Shown: in pieces, positions 1-5,394 of the stretch
Numbering within the stretch: the first letter of the stretch is position 1
Layout of the letters: the number at the start of each line of letters is the position of its first letter
From: Candidatus Nanohaloarchaea archaeon
Lineage (GTDB): Archaea; EX4484-52; GLR71
Assembly (NCBI GenBank): GCA_030636615.1
Contig: DAOVWP010000038.1
Coordinates: 1 to 6,051, forward strand
Direction of reading: 5' to 3'
Length of the DNA: 6,051 nt
The notes under the pieces: generated by a model
What the model saw: the letters and a program-made list of their open reading frames with translations, nothing else
The model's database searches: none
Told to the model about the DNA's origin: nothing
Translations under genes and position numbers: made by a program

Positions 1-312
1 AAACTGAACAAAAACTATATGGTGAATGGAGATCTTACAACATCAAACATGATATTCTGTGACGGAAAAGTGTATTTCATTGATTTCGGACTTGGGATGC
101 ATTCAAAAAAGGTTGAGGATATGGCGGTTGATCTACATCTTCTGGAACAGGCAATAGGATCAACACATTTCAATATCAGCGATAAGATGATCAAAGCTAT
201 ATTTAAGGCATATTGCGAAGAATTTGAAGGCAGCTCAGAGATACTTGAGCGGCTCGCAGTCATAAGGACAAGAGGAAGATATAATATAAGGAAAGCGGAT
301 AAGTTGAAATGA
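1..312 (+). CDS. bud32: Bud32 (KEOPS complex Kae1-associated kinase/ATPase), C-terminal part, cut at 5' end
   Basis: The reading frame is open from base 1 and stops with TGA at 310-312, giving 103 visible residues. The N-lobe lies outside the window. Visible residues 10-16 carry the GDLTTSN catalytic loop diagnostic of Bud32/PRPK (catalytic Asp 11, Asn 16). DFGLG follows at 28-32, then EDMAVDLHLLEQA and STH at 39-56, all typical of this small RIO-like kinase. The end RTRGRY at 89-94 matches the family's basic C-terminal tail. In KEOPS, Bud32 hydrolyses ATP to support Kae1 in making the t6A modification of ANN-decoding tRNAs in the cytoplasm. The residue before GD, normally His in the HGD motif, is Asn here (residue 9). 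Kae1 and Bud32 are often adjacent or fused in archaea; whether Kae1 lies just upstream cannot be seen. Family assignment is secure; activity is inferred. Confidence 0.93.
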   Translation, partial: KLNKNYMVNGDLTTSNMIFCDGKVYFIDFGLGMHSKKVEDMAVDLHLLEQAIGSTHFNISDKMIKAIFKAYCEEFEGSSEILERLAVIRTRGRYNIRKADKLK

Positions 313-344
313 TATTATAAGATTTAAATCATGAGGGATTCAAA

Positions 345-668
345 ATGGAAGAAAAATCAACATTTGTGGAATTTTTTGGAGATTACCCATTGATTAGAGT
401 ACTGGATTTCCTAATTACATATGAAGACTTTGACTACAATAAAAAAGATATATCTAAAAATGCAAATGTCGCATGGAATACACTTGAAATATTTTGGAAT
501 AAATTAGTGGATCAAAACATTGTGATAAAAACAAGAAAAGTTGGAAAATCTGACATGTTTAAACTAAATAAGGAAAATCCTGTTGTCCATGAACTAATTG
601 AGTTGGATAAAAAATTAATGCTTGATTCGATAGAAAGTGAAAATAAGAAAGTTCTGATTGATGCATAA
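345..668 (+). CDS. Small winged helix-turn-helix DNA-binding protein, probable transcriptional regulator
   Basis: This is a 107-residue protein. FFGDYPLIRVLDFL at 10-23 begins the first helix. Residues 31-57 (KKDISKNANVAWNTLEIFWNKLV, roughly) look like the HTH with its recognition helix. Residues 58-76 (IVIKTRKVGKSDMFKLN) form the beta-wing, and a charged helix at 79-98 (PVVHELIELDKKL) may mediate dimerisation. The arrangement resembles a small archaeal wHTH family with a G-D-x-P-x-x-R-V-L-D-F-L start and an N-P-V-V-x-x-L-I-x-L-D end. This is family resemblance by eye; no target is known. The ATG start is preceded by GAGGG at 333-337 with a 7-base gap. It sits 32 bases after bud32 and is followed by the longest gap in the window, so it could be the last gene of the bud32 unit or an independent gene. 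Its position next to uS15 does not prove it regulates that cluster. Confidence 0.8.
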   Translation: MEEKSTFVEFFGDYPLIRVLDFLITYEDFDYNKKDISKNANVAWNTLEIFWNKLVDQNIVIKTRKVGKSDMFKLNKENPVVHELIELDKKLMLDSIESENKKVLIDA

Positions 669-695
669 TTTCTAAAAATTCTTTATTGATATCCC

Positions 696-710
696 AGAAA
701 CATTTAAAAA
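696..710 (+). promoter_or_regulatory. BRE/TATA promoter for the uS15 gene
   Basis: AGAAACA at 696-702 fits the archaeal BRE pattern RNWAANW at every position and is followed directly by the TATA-like TTTAAAAA at 703-710. Initiation would be expected near base 730-735, leaving a leader of roughly 125 bases before the uS15 start codon. The 14-base string at 700-713 recurs exactly at 2718-2731 upstream of the eS1 gene, which supports a shared ribosomal-protein promoter type. The start site itself is inferred. Confidence 0.6.
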
Positions 711-749
711 GATTGTTTGTTTCATTTATTGATAAGACTGAAAAAGTTT

Positions 750-829
750 CGGCTGATTCAGATCGGGATGTATGCGCATCAGCATATTTAAGATATGCAG
801 AGATTATGCTAATTCTCCCAGATCTGCCG
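750..829 (+). promoter_or_regulatory. Predicted structured 5' leader of the uS15 mRNA
   Basis: Bases 759-764 pair with 821-826 and 765-768 with 816-819, with A820 bulged, giving 10 pairs. A further three pairs (750-752 with 827-829) follow across a 6-base bulge. Inside this stem, GCATAT at 782-787 can pair with ATATGC at 793-798 around a 5-base loop. Alternatively, AGCATA at 781-786 can pair with TATGCT at 805-810; the two inner hairpins exclude each other. The element lies between the predicted start site and the ribosome binding site. Bacterial uS15 is known to repress its own mRNA through varied leader folds. A comparable role here is inference, and the pairing was worked out by eye without an energy calculation. 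Confidence 0.45.
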
Positions 830-845
830 TGTTTTTCGTAAATAT

Positions 846-850
846 GGTGA
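846..850 (+). promoter_or_regulatory. Ribosome binding site of the uS15 gene
   Basis: GGTGA is complementary to the archaeal 16S rRNA 3' end (GAUCACCUCC) and lies 7 bases before the ATG at 858. It supports that start over the out-of-frame ATGs at 768, 772 and 844. Confidence 0.8.
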
Positions 851-857
851 ATTATAT

Positions 858-1313
858 ATGGCAAGAATGTATGCAAGAAGAAAAGGTAAAGCATCAAGCA
901 CTAAACCAGAGGATAAGAAAAATCCGAAATGGGTTAGCTACAAAGGGAAAGAGATTGAAAAACTGGTCGTAAAGCTTTCAAAGGAAGGTAATGGCACAGC
1001 AATGATCGGAACTGCACTTAGAGATGTCTATGGGATACCTAGTGTCAGATCAGCAACAGGAAAAAAGATTGACACAATCCTTAAAGAGAATAAGATTGTA
1101 GGTGAATATCCTGAACCGCTGTTCAATCTGCTTAAACAGGCAGTGAATATGCACAGGCATCTGAAAGAGAACAAAAAAGATACACAGTCTATCAGATCTG
1201 TCACAATTGTTGAATCAAAGGTCAGGCGATTAGGGAAATATTATAAAAAGAAAGGTGTACTGCCTGCAGAATGGAAGTATAAACTTGAGGAAGCAAAACT
1301 TATAGTCCAGTAA
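858..1313 (+). CDS. rps15: Small ribosomal subunit protein uS15 (archaeal S15P, eukaryotic S13 type)
   Basis: The 151-residue length is typical of archaeal uS15. It opens with MARMYARRKGKASSTKP, the basic archaeal/eukaryotic N-terminal extension that bacterial S15 lacks. RDVYGIPSVRSATGKKI at 55-71 and PEPLFNLLKQAVNMHRHLK at 85-103 are family signatures. The S15 core ends with ESKVRRLGKYYKKKG at 119-133 and a C-terminal WKYKLEEAK. In the ribosome it binds the 16S central-domain three-way junction early in assembly and takes part in a bridge to the large subunit. It is the first gene of a uS15 - recJ - eS1 block and has its own promoter and long leader. The recJ-like gene begins 23 bases after its stop, so co-transcription is likely. 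The identification is unambiguous. Confidence 0.97.
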   Translation: MARMYARRKGKASSTKPEDKKNPKWVSYKGKEIEKLVVKLSKEGNGTAMIGTALRDVYGIPSVRSATGKKIDTILKENKIVGEYPEPLFNLLKQAVNMHRHLKENKKDTQSIRSVTIVESKVRRLGKYYKKKGVLPAEWKYKLEEAKLIVQ

Positions 1314-1336
1314 GTCTATAAGTTTTCTTTTGATTT

Positions 1337-2725
1337 ATGATGAATCAGGCAATAGAAAACATTAGAGATAGGGCTAAAAAAATTGCGGAAATCATCAAGA
1401 GTGAAAAAGGAAAAATACAGGTTGTCACACACCATGATGCAGACGGGATCTGCAGTGGGACAATCATGTATAAAGCTCTTGAGACCATAGGAAAAGATTT
1501 TCAGATAGATGTTGTCAGACAGCTTGAAGACAACATTATACAAGAGTTGTCGAGCAAAGATGCAGACCTATTTATCTTTACTGATCTTGGATCAGGGCAG
1601 AAGGAGAATATCAACAAATATCTTTCAGACCGTAAAGTTGTAATTGCAGACCATCACACTGTTTCTGAGTATAGCGCTGAAAACATAAATGAGTTGAACT
1701 GCCATGATTTCGGAATTGATGGCAAGGATGAAGTAAGTGGCGCAGGCATGACTTATTTCCTTTGCAGAGAGATTACGCCAAAGATCTGCGAGTCTGTTGA
1801 GTTCACTCTTATTGGTGCTGCGGGAGATACACAAAAAAAGAATGGGCAGTTTAAAACAATCAATAAGTATTTGTTTGAGGAAGCTGATAGGAACGGAAGA
1901 ATAAAAGTCATAAATGGATTGAGACTGTTCGGAAGGTTTACAAGACCACTGCACAAGTCGCTTATGTATCTTGACAGACCTAAAATCCCAAATGTCAATG
2001 GTAATGAATCCGGAGCGATACAGATGATGAATGATCTTGAGATTCCTGCTAAAAAAACAAATGGAGACTGGACAAGACTTCATGATCTGTCAAAAGAAGA
2101 AGAAAGCAGGCTGACAATAGAGATAATCCTCAGGTCTGAGCTGGTCGACAATAAGGATTATCTTACAGGAAATGTCTATGTACTTACAAATGATCATGAA
2201 CTGAGAGAATTTGCAACTATGCTTAACGCATGCGGCCGGCTTGGAAAAGGAAAAGACGGGCTTGATCTGTGTCTTGGGAAAAAAGATAATATAGATGATA
2301 CGCTCAGAGAGTACAGACAAAAGATTGCAAAATATCTCAACTGGGTAAGTAGAAACAAAGAAAGCATTATCCACAAAAAGAACGGCGCGTATCTTGTTGC
2401 AAGAGATAAGATTGATGAAAATTTTATCGGTACTATCATGTCAATAATATCTAAATCTGCAGATAATAAAATGAAGATAATGTTCGGATTTGCAAATTCT
2501 GATAACGGAGTTAAAGTGTCAGGGAGAGTTGACAGTTCTCTTGATGGAATTGTTGATATTGATATGGCAATAAGGAAAGTTGTTGAAGAAATCGGCGGCG
2601 AAGGCGGGGGACATTCTCTTGCGGCAGGGGCAAAGATTGCACAGGGAGTGGAGTTGGAATTTATCGAAAAGATTGATCTGCTGTTGGACTATGACCAAAA
2701 GAAGAATACTCTTAGCAACATTTAA
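1337..2725 (+). CDS. recJ: RecJ-like single-strand nuclease of the DHH-DHHA1 family (archaeal GAN/RecJ type)
   Basis: The 462-residue length is close to that of archaeal RecJ/GAN proteins. Metal-binding motifs are intact: THHDADG at 31-37 (His33, Asp34, Asp36 region), Asp83 in FTDLGSG, and the DHH triad at 105-107. The motif IV region FGIDGKDEVSGAGMTYF follows at 125-141. The C-terminal DHHA1 substrate-binding domain ends with GGGHSLAAG at 423-431 (His426). Family members degrade single-stranded DNA or RNA with Mn/Mg, and some associate with GINS and CMG helicase at the replication fork. Which polarity applies here cannot be told. The Asn-Pro pair usually seen before the FGIDG segment in relatives I recall is Asn-Cys (121-122) here. 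The start is a tandem ATGATG; no Shine-Dalgarno is visible, so residue 1 or 2 could be the true start. Linkage with uS15 and eS1 genes is a familiar archaeal arrangement. Confidence 0.92.
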   Translation: MMNQAIENIRDRAKKIAEIIKSEKGKIQVVTHHDADGICSGTIMYKALETIGKDFQIDVVRQLEDNIIQELSSKDADLFIFTDLGSGQKENINKYLSDRKVVIADHHTVSEYSAENINELNCHDFGIDGKDEVSGAGMTYFLCREITPKICESVEFTLIGAAGDTQKKNGQFKTINKYLFEEADRNGRIKVINGLRLFGRFTRPLHKSLMYLDRPKIPNVNGNESGAIQMMNDLEIPAKKTNGDWTRLHDLSKEEESRLTIEIILRSELVDNKDYLTGNVYVLTNDHELREFATMLNACGRLGKGKDGLDLCLGKKDNIDDTLREYRQKIAKYLNWVSRNKESIIHKKNGAYLVARDKIDENFIGTIMSIISKSADNKMKIMFGFANSDNGVKVSGRVDSSLDGIVDIDMAIRKVVEEIGGEGGGHSLAAGAKIAQGVELEFIEKIDLLLDYDQKKNTLSNI

Positions 2726-2748
2726 AAAGATATTGCTCAATTTAAATA
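2714..2748 (+). promoter_or_regulatory. Promoter region for the eS1 gene, overlapping the end of recJ
   Basis: TTTAAAAA begins at 2721 and overlaps the recJ TAA at 2723-2725. It is preceded by a BRE-like AGCAACA that matches RNWAANW at six of seven positions. A second TATA candidate, TTTAAATA at 2741-2748, matches the archaeal box A consensus but lacks a good BRE. Starts would fall near 2750 or near 2770, giving leaders of about 60 or 40 bases. The eS1 gene can therefore be expressed independently of recJ. Confidence 0.5.
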
Positions 2749-2773
2749 GTAACCCAGGAACCGCCAATAAACG

Positions 2774-2807
2774 GATCTGTACGGGGAAGATCACATAGAA
2801 TGGTGAT
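2774..2807 (+). promoter_or_regulatory. eS1 leader with alternative pairings around the ribosome binding site
   Basis: The ribosome binding site GGTGAT at 2802-2807 lies 5 bases before the ATG at 2813. GTGAT (2803-2807) can pair with ATCAC at 2790-2794 across an 8-base loop, which would hide the site; GATCAC at 2789-2794 copies the anti-Shine-Dalgarno tail of 16S rRNA. Upstream, GATCT at 2774-2778 can pair with AGATC at 2788-2792, using the same bases and so freeing the site. The stems are only 5 pairs each, so a switch is suggestive and not demonstrated. The ribosome binding site itself is solid. Confidence 0.4.
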
Positions 2808-2812
2808 ATAAT

Positions 2813-3400
2813 ATGGCTAAAGAAAATGTACAAAAGAAAAGAAGAAAAGTTGTTGTGTCAAAAAAGGCAAAGAAATGGTTTACCATAACTGCGCCAAAAA
2901 TGTTTGATAACAAGGAAATCGGACATACCAGAGGTATTGATGATACAAAGATAACCGGAAGAAAATTTACGCTTCCTATGAACCAGCTTACAGGCAGTTT
3001 CTCAGACTATGATTCTTCTGTAACACTTAAGATAATTAATGTTATGGATGGATGCGCGCATAGTGAATATGCCGGACAGGCGCTTATGGAAGATAAGATA
3101 TCGAGGCTTGTTAACAAGTGGAGTTCAAGGATTGATACAATTACAGATATTTCGTCTACAGACAACAGAACTGTAAGGGTAAAACTTGTTACGATTACAG
3201 CAGAGAGAGTAAAGGTCAATGTCAAGAAAGAGATCAGATCAAATGTTGAGGGAACAGTAGTTGAGCTGCTCAAGAAAATGTCTTTTGATTCTGTAGTTAA
3301 AGAAATTCTCGACAAAAAATTCTCAAGGACTATAAAAACAAGAGCATCAAAAGTATATCCGATCAGATCTGTTGATATCAGAATGGTAGAAGTCCTTTAA
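2813..3400 (+). CDS. rps3ae: Small ribosomal subunit protein eS1 (archaeal S3Ae)
   Basis: The 195-residue protein has the usual archaeal S3Ae length. After a lysine-rich N-terminus come KKWFTITAPKMFDNKEIG at 20-37, GRKFTLPMNQLTGSFS at 49-64, and the SRIDTITDISSTDNRTVRVKL block at 105-125, all characteristic of the family. The C-terminal KVYPIRSVDIRMVEV at 180-194 matches the conserved end. eS1 sits on the small-subunit platform near the mRNA exit and is restricted to archaea and eukaryotes. It has its own promoter candidate, a short leader with a possible site-masking hairpin, and a strong GGTGAT ribosome binding site. In Thermococcales, as I recall, a KEOPS Pcc1-like gene lies in this neighbourhood. 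No such gene lies between recJ and eS1 here, although KEOPS bud32 is present upstream. Confidence 0.96.
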   Translation: MAKENVQKKRRKVVVSKKAKKWFTITAPKMFDNKEIGHTRGIDDTKITGRKFTLPMNQLTGSFSDYDSSVTLKIINVMDGCAHSEYAGQALMEDKISRLVNKWSSRIDTITDISSTDNRTVRVKLVTITAERVKVNVKKEIRSNVEGTVVELLKKMSFDSVVKEILDKKFSRTIKTRASKVYPIRSVDIRMVEVL

Positions 3401-3430
3401 TTGTCTTAAGAGACAAGGTTGTCTCTTTTT
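3401..3430 (+). terminator. Hairpin and T-run terminator after eS1
   Basis: Bases 3408-3415 pair with 3420-3427 around an AGGT loop, and the 3' arm runs into TTTTT at 3426-3430, an intrinsic-like terminator one base after the eS1 stop codon. A competing hairpin pairs TTGTCT at 3401-3406 with AGACAA at 3411-3416 around TAAG. The strong pairing and T-run fit a boundary between the ribosomal-protein cluster and the surface operon. Archaeal termination often depends mainly on T-tracts and the FttA/aCPSF1 factor, so the role of the hairpin is inferred. Confidence 0.65.
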
Positions 3431-3449
3431 ATGTTTCTGTTAATGTGAG

Positions 3450-3459
3450 TTATAAATAG
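3450..3459 (+). promoter_or_regulatory. TATA box of the surface operon, placed for a leaderless transcript
   Basis: TTATAAATAG matches the archaeal box A closely. The upstream BRE match is weak. It starts about 33 bases before the ATG at 3484, so transcription should begin at or within a few bases of the start codon. No GGTG-type ribosome binding site is present in front of that ATG, which agrees with a leaderless mRNA. Confidence 0.6.
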
Positions 3460-3483
3460 GATTTCTGCGAAATAAGTAGTATA

Positions 3484-4161
3484 ATGGCAAAAGAGGATAA
3501 ATTTGTTTCCTGGATCAGGAAAAAACTTGAATCCGGATACACAAAAGATCAGCTGAAAGATGTAGTCAGATCAAAGGGATATCCTGAAAGATATGTTGTG
3601 CTTATTGATAACATAGATTCTTTTGAGAAGGATGTTGGAGCAGGCATTTCGGTTGAAGAGAATTCTGGTAAGGGGATTTGGGAAACTGTAGCTGATGGTT
3701 TAAAAAAATTCGTACCTGCACTGAAAGTTTTTGGGATAGTTATTGTTCTTTGCGTTGTGTTATTTGTAATTATATCCGGTTTTAAGAGTGGAGGTTCTAC
3801 GCTTCTTGCAAAGGAAGATATTGTTGTGGAAGATGAAAAGGATATGCTTCCTGTCATTGATGATCTGTCTGAGTGTTTCAAACTTGGAAGCGGGGCGATG
3901 GAAGATTGTTTCCTATTCAGGATGAAAAATAATCCTGATCTTGCTGAGCCGAATATATGTAACATGATGACTGATGAAAATAATGCAGATAAATGTTATT
4001 ATATTCTTGCAACAAAGAAAAGTTATCTTGATAAGGATATATGCGATGGCGCATCAACATACAGACCTCTTTGCTACCAGAGACTTGCGATAATGAGGGG
4101 TGAGATCGCATACTGTGAAAATGCGGTTGATCCGCAGAAATGCAGGGAACTTGCCGGGTGA
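3484..4161 (+). CDS. Single-pass membrane protein with four extracellular Cys-pair repeats
   Basis: This 225-residue protein has no function I recognise. Residues 10-40 (WIRKKLESGYTKDQLKDVV, then SKGYPERYV) form a short helical N-terminal module of a kind seen on other small archaeal membrane proteins. One transmembrane helix spans about 79-99, preceded by KK, so the N-terminus should be cytoplasmic and residues 100-225 outside. The outer part holds eight cysteines in four evenly spaced pairs: 131/142, 159/171, 187/197 and 211/220. In the first three pairs the second Cys is followed by an aromatic residue (CF, CYY, CYQ), and LA recurs shortly after the second Cys of the last three pairs. This suggests a degenerate repeat of helical pairs held by disulfides. 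There is no signal peptide or class III prepilin cleavage site, so it is not an evident pilin. It leads an operon with pilus/secretion platform and motor genes, so a surface or assembly-accessory role is inferred. Confidence 0.85.
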   Translation: MAKEDKFVSWIRKKLESGYTKDQLKDVVRSKGYPERYVVLIDNIDSFEKDVGAGISVEENSGKGIWETVADGLKKFVPALKVFGIVIVLCVVLFVIISGFKSGGSTLLAKEDIVVEDEKDMLPVIDDLSECFKLGSGAMEDCFLFRMKNNPDLAEPNICNMMTDENNADKCYYILATKKSYLDKDICDGASTYRPLCYQRLAIMRGEIAYCENAVDPQKCRELAG

Positions 4162-4162
4162 T
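4157..4162 (+). promoter_or_regulatory. Ribosome binding site that sets the start of the first platform gene
   Basis: GGTGAT overlaps the TGA stop of the preceding gene and lies 9 bases before the ATG at 4172. It argues for that start over an upstream in-frame ATG at 4100, which would overlap the Cys-pair gene by 62 bases. The arrangement implies translational coupling. Confidence 0.7.
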
Positions 4163-4171
4163 AAGTCAGGT

Positions 4172-4729
4172 ATGAGCAGATCAATGAATATTGAAAAAAA
4201 TATAGTCGAGACAGTCTATTCTATGAGACTGAAGGCAAGGGAAGGGAAAAGCATAGAACAGATACTTGTAGATGTATCAAAGGAAAAACATGGGCTTATA
4301 TCAACTATTTTTTCCGAGATAATTGAGAAGGTTAATGCTGGTGAAAGTTTTGAGAAGGTTGTCGATGAGCTGTACTGGAAAGAGAAAGTAGAAAATATGA
4401 AAAAACTTCTAAAAGGAATCAAAGACGGGTATCGATCTGAGGATAGGTTTGATGAGATATTGCGTAATTTCATGGAAGATTTCATGAAGCACAAGAAAGT
4501 TGATATCAATCAATACAGTGAGAATGTGGATGTAATACTTAACCTGATCATACTGTTTATGATTGTGCCATTCTTTATGCAGACAATCACAATATTTGCT
4601 TCGATCGGAGAAGAGTTTATCGGGAATCTGGACCATATTGTTGAGATGGGAAATATGTATCTGATAGTCAATACGGTTATTATTGCAATGCTTGTAGCTA
4701 TCGTAAAAAGAAAGGAGCCGGTGATTTAG
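4172..4729 (+). CDS. TadC/GspF-like platform protein 1, short form with two C-terminal membrane helices
   Basis: From the ATG at 4172 the product has 185 residues; ATG at 4184 is a second in-frame option. A cytoplasmic helical domain fills residues 5-115. It shows the T2SSF pattern of a Gly-turn after the first helix (REGKSIEQIL at 23-32) and a second one, NAGESFEKVVDEL, at 55-67. Two membrane helices follow, near 120-143 and 163-179, and the end is basic (VKRKEPVI). GspF/TadC proteins form the inner-membrane platform that couples the secretion ATPase to pilin insertion. Unlike its neighbour it has no N-terminal membrane helix, and both proteins are far shorter than two-domain platform proteins such as FlaJ. 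The soluble domains of the two products look paralogous. It lies 10 bases after the Cys-pair gene and abuts the next gene without a gap. Fold class is likely; the exact subfamily is uncertain. Confidence 0.75.
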   Translation: MSRSMNIEKNIVETVYSMRLKAREGKSIEQILVDVSKEKHGLISTIFSEIIEKVNAGESFEKVVDELYWKEKVENMKKLLKGIKDGYRSEDRFDEILRNFMEDFMKHKKVDINQYSENVDVILNLIILFMIVPFFMQTITIFASIGEEFIGNLDHIVEMGNMYLIVNTVIIAMLVAIVKRKEPVI

Positions 4730-5392
4730 ATGAATGAGATTATTCCTGTTGTTATTGTACTTGTTGCCGGCATGATTATTCTTATTGTGCGATTGTTTAC
4801 ATTAAGGATGAGAGAGGCAGAAATCAATTATTTTGTTGATCTTGTCTCTGAGATTGCTGATCAGATGGAAAGAGGATACTCTATAACAGAGACTGTGTCA
4901 GGGATAATAAAGAACAATGAAGGGCATAAATGCACAAAGATACTCCAAAGAATTATGGATGCATATAATAATGGTGAAGATATATCTGCTGTAAAGGAGG
5001 AAATCAATAAGAAGCATCCTGAGATGCGTCTAATATGCAGCGCAATCATATCTGCATTCTCAAGCGAGGCAGATGGGGCAGGCATACTGAAAGATGCAGG
5101 CAGGGATTTGCGAGAGGTTATGTTTCTGCGGTTTGAGAGGATTAAAAAAACATCAGGTACTGCAATGATGATCCTTTTCACAAGCGTTATTGCAATACCG
5201 TTTACGGTTGCTATGGCAGGAAATAGTTTTGATGTTCCCCAGAATATGTTTATATCAATGATTGTAATGGTGCAGGGATTGATTGCAGCAATATTTTATG
5301 GTATAGTAAAAGAGGATCTGATTATATCTGCGAGCATGATGGGTGTTGCATGCAGTATAATACTGATAATATTCAGTTTGATGGGTGTATAA
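4730..5392 (+). CDS. TadC/GspF-like platform protein 2 (type II secretion F domain)
   Basis: The 220-residue product has a membrane helix at 4-24, a cytoplasmic helical domain at about 28-138 and three further membrane helices near 143-164, 173-193 and 198-218. The soluble part has the T2SSF layout: EIADQMERGYSITETV at 41-56, NNGEDISAVKEEI at 80-92, and a Gly-rich turn with a following helix (ADGAGILKDAGRDL) at 114-127. This is a TadB/TadC-style half-platform protein. It would partner the preceding protein and be driven by the ATPase encoded next. The ATG follows directly after the preceding TAG. GGTGAT at 4720-4725 is only 4 bases away and GGAG at 4714-4717 is 12 bases away, so initiation is probably coupled. 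The Tad name is by resemblance; a type IV pilus or archaellum-like relative is equally possible. Confidence 0.82.
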   Translation: MNEIIPVVIVLVAGMIILIVRLFTLRMREAEINYFVDLVSEIADQMERGYSITETVSGIIKNNEGHKCTKILQRIMDAYNNGEDISAVKEEINKKHPEMRLICSAIISAFSSEADGAGILKDAGRDLREVMFLRFERIKKTSGTAMMILFTSVIAIPFTVAMAGNSFDVPQNMFISMIVMVQGLIAAIFYGIVKEDLIISASMMGVACSIILIIFSLMGV

Positions 5393-5394
5393 AA

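Noticed and set aside
311..330. TATA-like ATTATAAG and TTTAAAT before the winged-helix gene
   Set aside because: The spacing to the start codon and the GAGGG ribosome site disagree with a clear start site; AT-rich chance matches are likely.
768..791. Seven-codon upstream ORF (MYAHQHI) in the uS15 leader
   Set aside because: No ribosome binding site at a usable distance, and its bases are better explained as part of the folded leader.
669..857. tRNA or C/D box small RNA in the longest gap
   Set aside because: No T-loop consensus (GTTCRANNC) and no paired RTGATGA and CTGA boxes at proper spacing were found.
772..972. 66-codon open frame overlapping the uS15 start
   Set aside because: It overlaps the unmistakable uS15 gene in another frame and has no recognisable protein features.
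1298..1322. TTATAG and CTATAAG as a separate recJ promoter
   Set aside because: BRE match is poor and the second element is too close to the ATG; co-transcription with uS15 is simpler.
1337..1343. ATGATGA as a box C of a small RNA
   Set aside because: It is the tandem start codon of the nuclease gene and no box D follows at the right distance. A similar match at 3964-3970 lies within coding sequence.
4100..4171. 24-codon upstream extension of the first platform protein
   Set aside because: It would overlap the Cys-pair gene, is unlike the family, and the GGTGAT at 4157-4162 fits the ATG at 4172.
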